The notes below the pieces were generated by a model that made no database searches, had not been told where the DNA came from, and worked only from the letters and a program-made list of their open reading frames with translations. Of a DNA stretch of 64,000 nt, positions 32,319 to 44,900 are shown one piece after another (the stretch's first letter is position 1; every line of letters starts with the position of its first letter). The stretch lies in NCBI RefSeq assembly GCF_000003815.2, contig NC_049979.1, positions 11,385,381-11,449,380 on the forward strand, given 5' to 3'. The translations under genes were made by a program, and so were the position numbers. This DNA comes from Branchiostoma floridae (Eukaryota > Chordata > Leptocardii > Amphioxiformes > Branchiostomatidae).

Positions 32319-35300
32319 ATGGCCTCGGTGACGATGCTGAGAGAAAGCGCAGGATCTGAGGGATCGGTGAACGTCGGACCAGAGCTGGCTGGTGATCTCT
32401 CCGCCGAACAGACGGACCGTCCCGCTGGCCAAGCCCAGGTGATGGCATCCCAACCTGAACAAAAGTCAGACTCGGGGGTGAACAACAGCCCTAGTGGTCC
32501 TGACTCCGCTCTGGCACAGCAACAAGCCGACTTCATTCTGGGCCAGTCAGGTACGGTACAGGCTTTCACACAGAAGGGAGCGTCAGGGAAGGAACTTGTG
32601 CTGGTTTACTGGCTGTTTGTGAGTGTTAGAACTAGGAGGGAGGGGGGTACTGAACCGCGGACACTTGCCTTGTGGGTGGCAAACACACTGATGACTCATA
32701 AATGCTGTTTACTGTAACTGTTACTGTTAGATGTTAGAACGGAAGGGAGCACCGCCAAAGGTGGAGAGAATAACAAACTATGCACACTTTGAAAGTTTAA
32801 TGTATAATTTGTATAATTTATACTACATGGATGTATTAACTGTTGATAAACAACGTTTACATAGAAGATAACTACTTGAATAAGTTTTCAAATAGCTTAA
32901 ACTTATAACTAGTTATATACTTTTTAGTTCTTTGTGAAAGTTTTTATATTCTGCATACAATTGCATGGATATACTGATGAAGAATGATCATAATTTGAAA
33001 ACAGGACCATGCTAGTCTTACTGATAAACATTTACTTGAAATAAATAAATTATTATAAATATAACGGGAGGGGCCCCGAGTTCGCCACTTTTTTCAATAA
33101 ACCATCGTTTTCAAACGGAAGTTTAATGACCCTCTCTATGATCAGTGAATACATCAGCATATCTTATGTCTGACTTTTTTTGCACGCGTTACCATGGTGA
33201 TTGATCGAACATAGAGGTCAAGGGTCAATCAGCAACTTTCCGACGTAAGACGGGGCGTATGTTCCAAGGGTGTACCCTGAGTTCGCCACTTTTACAATTG
33301 GTCAGAAATCGTTAAAAAGAACCATTGAAAATGTTTTTAAGGTATTGAATTCTATTCTATGACTTACCACTTTCCTGTTACGGGGATTGAAAGCAATGCT
33401 TTGCAGCACATCGGAATGAAACACGCAAGTTATGTAGACATATTGAAGTACGTCTTCTACGACCACGTGCTAAAGTTCCGCAGAACGCGGTCACTCGGGG
33501 TCAGCGGCATCTTTCCATTTTCTTCTCCATAGATCGTCACTTTTGTAGATATGAAGAAGCTTGTGTATGCATATTGTACTTTGGTGTTCCATGTTAAGAT
33601 TAACCACAAAAGTAATATCAGAATCTTTCCTGTCCGGTGTAGAAAATTTTAAAAAGTTAAAGTGGCGAACTCATGGTACAGTGGCGAACTCGGGGCCCCT
33701 CCCGTTAATCATATGAACTGCTGGACAATCGTAGATGGTAACAATGTATGGTAACAACTGATGATCATACATGAAAATCATAAAACATTAACGTTAAATA
33801 GCTAGTCAAATTTGTTCTTAAAATTTGATTTAATACAGACTAACAGTGCAGACTAAACTTTGAGGAACTTGAGGGATTTTACAGGTACCCTAGCAAAGCT
33901 TTCAAAATTTTGATCATCTTTAATTACCCTAGTACTCAATGGAAGTTTTGAAACTACATGTAACATCCACCTCATGGTGATGAACACGAAAAGTCAATCT
34001 CAATGGATATGTCATGTACAGTCAAACCTGAATTAGAGGCCACCTTTGCATAGTGACCACCTGGTCATTGTGGTCACTTTTTGTCGGTCCCTTGGATTTT
34101 TCCCATTTACGTAAGCTTTAAAAAGTTTAAGAAATAGTCGCACTACCTATTGGGACCATATAGTGGCCATTTGTTACCCTGCGCCGAGTTTGAAATCATA
34201 ACTTGGTATCCAGCTGTAATATAGCTCCCGAGTCTCTTCTCTCCTCTTCGTAATTGCGAAGAGGAGAGAAGAGACTCGGGAGCTATATCACAGCTGGGTA
34301 CCAGGCTATTAAAATCATACTTTGCGAGGATTTGGAGTTCCCGACAGGGTCATTTTGGCAGTAGCAGAAGGTATGTGTGTCTTTGTCGGCGAATTTACCT
34401 TCATTGTGCATGACAATATCAATCCTTTTCAGTAGATTTGACATTGACAGAGTGAGTTGAATTTTGAGAAGATCGAGACATTGTTTTTTGGTGAGATAGA
34501 GTAGTGAGTAACGTATTGCTCTTGGTCATCATCATTTTCTCTATAGTGTAGTGGCCACCTGTCTATAGTGGTCACTTTTCTCCAGTCCCTTGAGTGGCCG
34601 CTATAGACATGTTTGACTGTAGCTTTTGATACAGGTGCAGAGACCATCTGGATTAAGATGTCTAGAACAGGAGTACTTGTACATTGTAGTTGTGGTGTCT
34701 GTTGTAGATAGGAGATGGAGATGCCACAGGTTCGATTGGCATTCCTTGTAACTAATGTAAGGTGTTGTGTCCTTGAGGAAAGGTACTTTCCTCACTCCAC
34801 CCAGGTGTAAAGTAGGGGAGGTAAAACTAAAAGGTGGTAGAAGGAGAGCGATAGGCTTTACATTTACCATCCAATATCCAATACTGTTCCCATGACACAG
34901 TAGATAACAACCTGTTGCCACAATGGCATTCAAAAGGCCATGGGACCTTTAGGCTTTACCTTTTTTTCAAGTTTTATTTTTGCATATGTTGATGAAATAA
35001 GTACATATGAAATGTTAGTACAAAGTAAAAAAAGGAAAATTGCAGTTTCAGCTGAAGTTGTTTTGTATAGCTGGTTAACTGAATAGAAATAATACTGTAG
35101 ATTTCAAAATGCTTGCAGTGGTTTTGTTTTCGTGGTCAGCCCTACTATGGGAGTTCATGACACCACAAATATGCCTTGCCATGTATTACTTCTGTTCTAC
35201 ATTCCGGCTAAATGGGGTAGGGAATTTCCCGAGCAGCCTCGTAACCCCTGCTTCGCCTATTGGGTCAGTTAGTCGAACTTGCTGAAGCTTGATGTTTCTG

Positions 35301-38300
35301 ACTTAGAGAGAAGACATGCTGTCACAGTGGTCAATGACCTTGCACTGAGCAAACTCATTTCAAAAAAGTGTTTCAGCCCCAAACTTAAAATTCACCAAAA
35401 ACATCCTTGCCAGCTGCATTGAAATTAGGTCAGTGCAAAAATGAACTTATTTATTATATACAGGGCTCAAAATACCACATGCATATGCAAGTTTGTGCAT
35501 GTAAAATTGGTATGGTGCAAGCAAGTTTAGACCAAACTTGCCCCAGTGCAAGTTGCTTTTATCCACTGTTACCTGACATTAGAAAAAGCTGGCACACACC
35601 ATAAATATTGTTTGTCCTTGAATTTGAAACTGAAAGGTAAAAGGTAACTTTATCTCTGTTATATACTTTGTCTGACCCTTGCCTCTTTCCTCGTGACCTC
35701 AATGAAAAGCGGCCGGCAGGCCGATTTGAGCTTTCATGAATAAATAAAGGTTCAAACAAACAAACAAAAGAAAATAATCCTGAATCAAAAAAAGGTTAGA
35801 CATCCAGGTAAACATTTCCATCTCTACAATGCTAACAGTTCCTATGGCCTTGTCTTACCTTGATTTGCATATGAGTTACATTATACAAGTTAGTGACTGT
35901 GATAGATCTATATGTTCAACTGTTTTTTCCAGTTACATGTATGTACTTGCATTGACTGATTGAGTTGCTCTACCACTTCATGTGATGCTAAAGAATAGTG
36001 ATGGATGTCACTCGAAGCATCCAGAAGAAATGTATGGATCTTTAATATTTAATATTGAGTTGCAGACATTGAATTGTCTTTAATTATCCTCCCCACCAAC
36101 AAGGTAATGCTATGCAGTGGCTCTATCTTCCAAAACAACAATACTCGGTGGGTGTAATCGTCAACAAAGAATAGCAAATTGCATTATCAATAGCTTTTTC
36201 TGTTTCACTGGGGCTGTTTTTAACGGAGGTGTTTGAAATAGCAGTAGGGAGTTCTACCTGGTATTTTTGTTCGATATGGTGTTCGATCAGGATGGGTCAA
36301 AACATTAAAGCCAAACTCAATACCCTTCTATCTATACCTACATGATCTTTTTGCCAATTTATTCCACAACTTTCTCAACGCACCAAAGAGGTCTTGTACT
36401 TGTAGTTGTAGTGACTGTAAACTGAAGGAACAGAAGACATGAGACTGAATTTCATTGTCATTTTCCATCCAAAGAAGCGGACCCCAGTTTGAGACCAGTG
36501 GTGAATGCCTCGTCTGTGTCGACCCCAGGACTCCAGCAGGGCGTGGTCCCAGTCCACCTGAGCCCAGGTGTGACCATCCTACCAGGTGTGGCGAACAACG
36601 CTGGGCTCATCACCAACTCTGTGGAACAGTAAGTTCAGGGAATCCCTACTTAAGGCTTGAAATACTGAAGTACTGGGTGCATGTGCACCTTTGTGCACCC
36701 AAAATTAGAACTGTTCACCTAATTTTTGGTTGCTGGTGCACTGGTGGATCAATATTTTTCGTGTTGGGTTACATCATGTTTAATTACTATATTAGTCAGG
36801 GTTGTAGCCAGGATTTTATTTTAGCGTAGTGGGAATGGCATGGTAGCGAAGCGACCAATCAGGAGATTGGTGTGGAAGGGGGTCATTTTGAAAATATAGA
36901 CTTAAAAGTTGTCACTCTGTTAAGATCACATGTAATTTGAAGGATTTGGGGGTCAGTTTTGAGTGGCATATCATCATTTTTCATTGTTCAGACATTGATT
37001 AGACATTGTTGAACAAGCAAATGATAGCCATAGCCTGAGTATCATCCTCCGTAGTAACCGCTGGCTCACGACTTTCGCTTGCTAACCACGGAGTCTGACC
37101 TTGCACGTATCCCTGACGGTTGGAAATTAAATCACGTAATGAGAGAATTCAAGCTGCGCGCGCTGGGCGGGGCCTCATTTGATTGGATTACCCGAAAGAC
37201 CAACGGTCCAATAACGCGGCCTCATTTTTCACGTGACCTAGTTGTTTACGTCGGCAGGTCTCCGCGCGAAATTTTCACATGGATGTGTGTACCACCATTT
37301 CTCGTTGCAATGTGTCTTCTATTGCCCTGTTTGGTTAGCAAGCGAAAGTCGTGAGCCAGCGGTTACTACGGAGGATGATACTCAGGCTATGATAGCCAAG
37401 CACCACTACACTAGTTAAAAATTAGCGTAGTGGCCCTTATTTTAGCGTAGTGGTCAAAAATTTTAGCGTAGTGGCCCACTACGCTAAAATGCACTAGCTA
37501 GAACCCTGTTAGTTATGTATTAGAATACATCATATTCTTGACATTCAAGTGTCATTTAAGCCTTTCTTGTATCACTTGTATAAAATAAGCCTGAGAAGAT
37601 TCCAGCTCTCCAGAGGAACAGGTATGATTTGGTTGTCCATCCAACTTTACTCTGTATACCTAAATCTTTAGATTGATAGCACACCAGTGGTCCTATTCAG
37701 GCTATTGCCCAAAAAGAAGAATTTGTAGCCCTGCTGCTAGTAGAAGGCTACCTGGCTTCATGCTCACCCCGGGTTACCACTCCAGTGATATATGGGTTTA
37801 CCCTCACCCCCACCCCCCCCCCATGTCACAATACAAATTTGTATACACAGGGCGAATTTCTACCCCAAACTTTCTATCATATTTCAGCCTAATGACCTGA
37901 AATTTGGTGCCAGGGTTGACGAACATGTGCTTAAATTATGGATATCATTAGTCGAAAATGTTTTGCGAAATATGCCAGCACTTACCATCCCAGGTGCACG
38001 GATGAAGGTTAAAAACCTGTCACCCATTCAGGACCTTCCCATGACTCTGCTACCAAAAACACCTACCAGGAAATTGACACTGTGCAGCGGAAGTAGCCCA
38101 GAGTCCTTCCTATTCGATGTCACTCCTATGCTTGCTTCCAAGCAGAATATGGCTTTCCTGCATTTTTTATTTATTTTTTTATTTCTTCCTCTGGTACAAA
38201 AAGATTTCAAAGATTAGTAGGCAACCTCACCAAGGAACCTCTTACCACAGATGATCTTGCTCATAACTATGGTCTTCAGAAGGGAGGTCATGGTCGGCTA

Positions 38301-38953
38301 TGTGTGACATGCTTACCATATGAGGATACAATTGCACGTCCTGACACATTTAGATAGATAATATGTTTTACGTTAACCTTCCTTGTATGTGTGGCTGTTC
38401 ATCTTCAAGCTGAACTGCCTCTTGTCATCATTCCAGTTCAATAGAATTTGTTGTTGGTTGTTTTGAATATGCACTGGACTGAAAGCATGCCCATCATGCA
38501 TTATAAGATGCATGTTAGTACGTTAGGAATCTACTATGTTGTTTAGACATGATCAAAATATTATGCAACATTATAGGCATCTATAGTCAATACCTTTCAG
38601 AGGCACCCTTCTTACACCTAAAGGAAATCCTTGACAAATATTATTGTTGGGACACTTGCATGTTGTTATTCAAGCCATGTACCAATTATTACCAGTAAAA
38701 TGACCTGAAATGTTTCATTCCAGTGAGCAGAGGAGGTACAGGAAGAGGGCAGTGCATAATGAAGGTAAGCGGTGATCTCTGTGTGCGGATGCATCAGTCA
38801 TTAATTCTGGGGGGATGCTGCAGATGTGGATTGCATTTTTGATTGGACAAGTTCATGTGCAAGAAAGGGGGGGGGGGTGCTGTGTAATATTCCAGACATC
38901 ATGCACTATGTTTGCAACTAAGAATATTGACCAGTCACTGCTGGGTGCACTGT

Positions 38954-38990
<37 letters not shown>

Positions 38991-41900
38991 GCAGTACAGC
39001 AGGGCTCCTGCCAGTGCCTGTCATATCACAGAATTTTGCTGTGAATGACAGAAAAGTTTAAGACCATTCCTTCAGCCTTGACAGACAAGACTATTATGTG
39101 GATTAAGATATAGGAATGTCCAAAATTGGAACAAGCTACACCCAGACACTGGCCTGGATATTGAACAATGACAGCAATTTGTAAATGATGACGGAAAAAA
39201 TCTTCTTAGTGGGTATTGGGATGGTGGAAAAAATTCAAGCTGACAAGAGCTGTGCGGCACAGTGAAAATGAAGCATTTGCGTGATTTTTCTAGATACCTG
39301 TTAAAACAGTATAGGTGACACAATGGAAGAACACATGTTTGTGGAAGGTAATGAGTTTGCTGTGAAAAGTCAGGATGAAAAGAATTTATATTTAGAGCTT
39401 TAGGACACTACGAAAATTTATAGTACCAATAATCACTTCTCAAATCAAGTTGTAGATCTCTATGCCCTCATTCAATGCTAGTTCGCTGCAGTGACTTGTT
39501 ATGTTCCTCTGATTCTAAACGACCTGTCACACCTAACCTTTTCATAAAACTCTAAGCGTTTTTTTAAAGTTATCTAATGAGGATATAGTACTTAGCAACA
39601 AGTTCCACTCTACAATAGCACCTCAATTCTAGGTTGATAACTGTGGCACCTGAAGGAATGACTATTTCTTTTTCTTTGTAGTTGAGAGAAGAAGAAAGGA
39701 CAAGATAAATGCAGGTATCCTGAGGATTGGAGAACTTCTCCCCTGCACACAGCAGGAAAAGCAAGTTGTGGTAGGTTCCTTCCATTTGTTTTTATCTCCA
39801 TAAAAAATGGGAGGAAAACTTGAATCAGTCTCTATTCACTCCCTGAAACGGTGTATACCCATTTACAGATTTTCCCCTCATGTTTTCATATCCATCTTCT
39901 AGTCCATCTCTATTGTTTTCAAATCTGGGAAGCAGTAGATGAAAGTGATGTTGCATGATGCTGCTATATGGCTGATAAGAGCTTTCTCACCCTTGTGTCC
40001 GCAGAGTAAGCGAGGCATCCTTGACAAGGCCTATGACCACATTGTGAAGCTCAGTAAGGAACATGAGCACATGCTGATGAATGGAGGCTCACCCGTACAA
40101 GGTCAGGAGGACGTCTTGTTTTGCTAGGGTCTCGGAAATTTGACTTTGCCTTTTTTCTAGTCTATAAGTATAACAGGTGTTGCAAGAGGCATCTTACAGA
40201 CTTTGTAGACTAAGAGCAAACTGAAAGAACAATTTTTGAAGATCTTGTAAAAAACATGTATAATGCTTTAATTGTAACATTGATGAAGATAAGAAAAAGC
40301 CTCTCATATTTAATCAAGCTTAAATCTTTTCGATATGGAAAGAAATCATATCTTTTCAAACATTGCAGCAAAAAATGTATCATCCCTGGATTGAATTGAC
40401 ACCTGTTAAATGTTAAGTTGAAGTTCCCTCTATATTGTTTATTTTTCACATTAGTCTTTGAATAGGTATTACATTGAATGTATGGAGTCTCTTGAAACAA
40501 CATTTGTGCATTAATCTCATCAAGATCAAGCAAATGTCAGGTTCTACTCAGCAATTTGCAAATGATTTTTGAGACATGTTCTACACCTTTCCAGTGGTCT
40601 GTGCTTTTGTCTCTTTTCCTCCCTTCCAGATCAAAACTCAGACCACTAGATTAGAAAAACACAGAAAGTTCCTCAAAAATGTAATTTTAAACACTGAGCA
40701 GAACCCAAGATCTGTTTCGAGACTGAATGCATTATGTTTAAAGAACCTCCACAGCCTTGTCAAAACAAGGCGGCAGGTGGCGATTTTAGCCGCCTACTTA
40801 CATTTTCCCAGCCGGCTACTTTGGGGTAGAATTTCAAAAAATAAAAGTTACTTTAAGTCCAGTGCTCCCCGTTATAAAATCCCCCAGCAGTTTGTTTTGA
40901 TAAACCTCTGGCAGTTTTCTGATAGTTGGCCCCTGGTTAGGGGTCATAGCGAGGAACCTTTGCCGAATTTTTTTGAAATTCAGGATTCTTTTGTCAATTC
41001 AAAGTTTAAAGATAACAATAAAAGTTACCCAAAATACACCCCCAAACCATATTTAGGGGTCTAAATTTAAAAATTTTCCCAGGGGGAGGCCCCCCGACCC
41101 CCCCTACGGGACGGGGGGTCACCCCCCTCCCGTACCTACCCCCCCGCTTGCCACTTCGTGGCTCGCCGCAAGCCGCTACGCGCCTTGCCTGCTACTTTCA
41201 TATATTAGCCCCCTACTCTAAAAGTTTGTGACAAGGCTGACTCCATATCAAATGCCTATCTAAATCCAAAAATCTATGTGTGTAATACAACCAGTACAGA
41301 GGGGACTTGTTTGGTGGATTTCTTGAAAGCAAAATTTTTGACAATTTTTCACATTTTACTACAAGGAGCCTAACCCTACACCTTCTCACAAGTTGATTGC
41401 ACCTGCCTTGATAACAGTGTCATCCTGTTGTTTCAGCCATGGAGATCCGGAGACTGAGGGAACAGATTAACGAACTGACAGTGGAGAAGGAGAGGTACGA
41501 GAAAGTGCTGGATATGCACGGGATCTCCGTCAGCCAAGACCCCACCCTGATGTGGAAGGGCAAGACCAAGGCAGTCAGTCCCGCAGGGCCGTATAAGTCC
41601 GTCGCGCCGCTGGTCATCCGTCACATGAAGACAGAGGGCCAACAAGTCGCAATAGGCAGTGCAGGAGTCAGTCCGTTAGCTAGTGGACTGAATACGCTGG
41701 CAAGCAGTAAGGTAGGGGAGATCCCGCTTGTACAGGCACCCAACGGACTGCAACAGGCAGTCCATACAGGGATGTCTGGACTTCTGATGACGAAGCCAGC
41801 AGCCAGTTCGTCTGTGGTCAGCCAGCAAGTTCCTGTGGGACAGACTGTGGTCAATCAGGCTGGGGGGCTGGTCAACCTGGTCCAAGTCCCAACGCCAGCA

Positions 41901-44900
41901 GTCAAAGTCTTCCCTTCCGTCGTGGGGAGTTCAGCGGGGCCCGGAGCCCTTCAGGTCAACCCTACAATCAACACAGCAAACATGGCGCTGGTGTCGCCAC
42001 TTTTGAGCGCCGGGAGTGGAGCGGTGCTTGGCTCGCAGCCCTGCGCCTCCACCGTACAGACTAGCGTGGCAAAAGTTCCACAAAATGCAGTGCAGAGTGG
42101 CATGACGCCCGCAGTCATCCCAATCCTAGGTAGCGTACCGAATGCCTCTGTGGGCACGTCCCATGCATTGAACACCCCGTCGTCGGTATCTCCGTATCTC
42201 ATACAGCCACAGAACTCTCTACTGGGACAGAACATGCTGGGTACAAACTCTGTTCTGGTCAACACAGCTTCCCAAGTGGGGGGTGTCCAGAACCCTGGCT
42301 ATGTAACTGTCACCGTCATGCCAAACAACATGCCCAGCGTGCAGGAGGTACCTGGCAATGGGCAGCCAGTTCTGATGCCAGCGGGTCAGGTGGGGAACCC
42401 GGGTCTGTCTGCCAACCAAATCCAGTACCTTCCCACGGGGATTCCCCAGAACATTCAAGGCTCTGTGAACCAAATGAGCGCGACGGAAACGATTCATCAA
42501 AACCAGCAGTTTTCCAACATGCTTGGTACTCAGAACGTGAACGCTGTCAGCATGCTTCCCGTAAGTGCCTGTACCAACCTCACCAATGTGTCCCAGAGCA
42601 CTGCCGTGCCAAGACTCTCCACCGGGATCACAAATAGCCTGACTTCCCCTGTTCTGAATAACGTCACAAAGCCGGTCACAAGCATGGTTTGGTCCACCAC
42701 AAGTGTTCCCAGATCTGGAGGGCCCAACAATATCCAGGTGCCGGGAGTGAACGGCATGCAGGTGGTCGCCGGTCCGACCATCAACTCCAGCGGGACCCTG
42801 AAGCTTCCTCTGCCCAGTAACCCCAACGTGGTGCCCAACATGACGGGGCCCATGTTCACCATCCTGCAGGGGCCCGGCAACCAGATCATCCTCATGCCCG
42901 TGGTCACCAGCGCGGGGTCGGGGACCAGTCTTCCTCAAGCTTTGTCGTCTTCCAGCAGTGACAGCAAGAAAAAGTCATCAAAGAAGTCCAGCAAGAAAAA
43001 GGCCCCGAAAAGTGCTGAAAAGGGGGCAAAAGCAACAGACTCTAGCACACAGAGCAAGCAGAAGAATAAAGTGGCTTGTTCCACACAAAATGGGAAACAG
43101 ACAACACATGCAGGGCTAGTAAAATCCTCTACAACTGTAGATAGTCAAGCAATAATGCAGTCTGGAGGTACAACTTTAGTGAACCAGTCCCCAAGTCAGG
43201 CCACTCCAGTCATGTCGCTGCCAAATTCTTCGGGAACCACTCATGTGAACACAACAGCTACAGTTGGGACTTCAACAGTGACATCTACCCCTTACCTCCT
43301 ACCACACCCAGGCATGCAGGCACAAGTGCCTCATGCGTCTCTACCAGTGAACATTATCAATCCAACATCTTCCATGGCATCAACATTGGCCAATGTAAGC
43401 TCGGGTAGTCAGACTGTGGCAACACCGAGTAATCCGTCTCTTTCGGCTGCAGCTGGCCCGCAGGTGTCCTCAGGCCAGGCCCCTCTGATGTTCCCCGCCG
43501 TCTCCCCCCTGCAGCTGCCGTGCCCTGTAAACCACACCTCCGTCGTGCCAACACCCACAGCTTTCCTCACCAACCAAAGCTCGCAGTTCAACCAAAACCT
43601 CAACAAACTCGGCGGTGGGGGAGCCGTGCAGGTGCCTGTCGGTGGGGGAGTGCAGTTACTCTCTCTCCCCTCAGTGAGTAACCCAATGGTGCCATTTAAC
43701 AATCCCCTCCAAGTGAACACAACTCAAACTGCAACTGTTGGTACCAGCCAGAACACACAAGACATTCTTGCAAAAGCTGCGGAGTCCATATTTTCAGCAC
43801 AGTCTCCTGATCTGTCGTCGCCATCCGAGCAGCCTCTGTTCAGCAGTCTCCAGGTGTCACAAGCCTGCTCAACTTCAGCTCCTACAAATTCAGGCCAGCA
43901 AACCTGTAATGTTGCCATGATTTCAACTAATTCTCAGAATATAGGTGTCACAACATCTTCAAACAGTAAAAGCCAGTATCACATTCTAACTCATGCTGCT
44001 GGAAATGCTGAACACAATAAGAGAACAGAGTTGGCTGATCACCATCCTACCAGTCATCTGGCCTGTAGGCAAGGTCGTGAAACTGCACCACAGAGTTTAG
44101 GAACATCAATGCCATTTATGGGTAACAAACAACATCACATTGGCCTGCAAGGCAATGCCTTGAGTTTTAGTGGTGCCCAAAATAGTGGAGTCGTAGAATT
44201 AAGCAATGTGAACAGCCAGGTTACTGATTCCGCTGCAATGCAACAACAGAGACACAGCAGCGGGCACCATGTTGGCCTTCCCAAGCAAGTGTCCACTCCT
44301 CACACTGCAGTCTGCCCTGTGCCCATGCCATCAGGTAAGTCCAGAACAAAAGCAAAAGCAAAGCCAAGTGAAGGGAGCAAAGCAAAGGCAAAGGAAAGGA
44401 AAGGCAAAAGTGCTGGTTCTAACAAGTCTCAGGCAAAGGGTAACTCCACAAGCTTAACCTCTACTTGTAAGGGAGGCATTGCACCATCAGTGTCAGCAGC
44501 TTCTGAAGGCACTGTCACAACTTCCAAGGACTCAAGAAGTACTGATATGCAAGGACTATCACAAGCAAATGTATCAGCAATAGGTAGCAACAGTAACAAT
44601 TCAGTTAGAGAGCAGACCTCTGCTGTATTCAGTACAAATGCCCCAGTTGGGCTGATTCCCTCTCCAGTCCCAATTCCTGCGCAGCTGTCCAAGACTGCCA
44701 CCCCCATCAGCAGTGTGGTTACCCAGGCCCAGGGCAGTGCAGGAACTCCATCTCAGGGTAGAACTGTGGTGCAACCAAGAACACCAACCAAGAACAGCAG
44801 GCTGAGCTACTCAGCGGAGGCTCTGATAGGAAATACCGCCTCTGGACCTCCCCCTGGTCAGGAAACACCCCAATCTAATGCAGAGAAAACAGTGCCTAGC

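Noticed and set aside
37792-38217. 141-codon plus-strand frame in USF3 intron 2
   Set aside because: No family recognised, starts in a proline-coding C-run, and no splice sites fit the flanking USF3 phases.
42219-42938. 239-codon minus-strand frame and other long minus frames within 41439-47657
   Set aside because: Shadows of the low-complexity USF3 last exon; no homology or start context.
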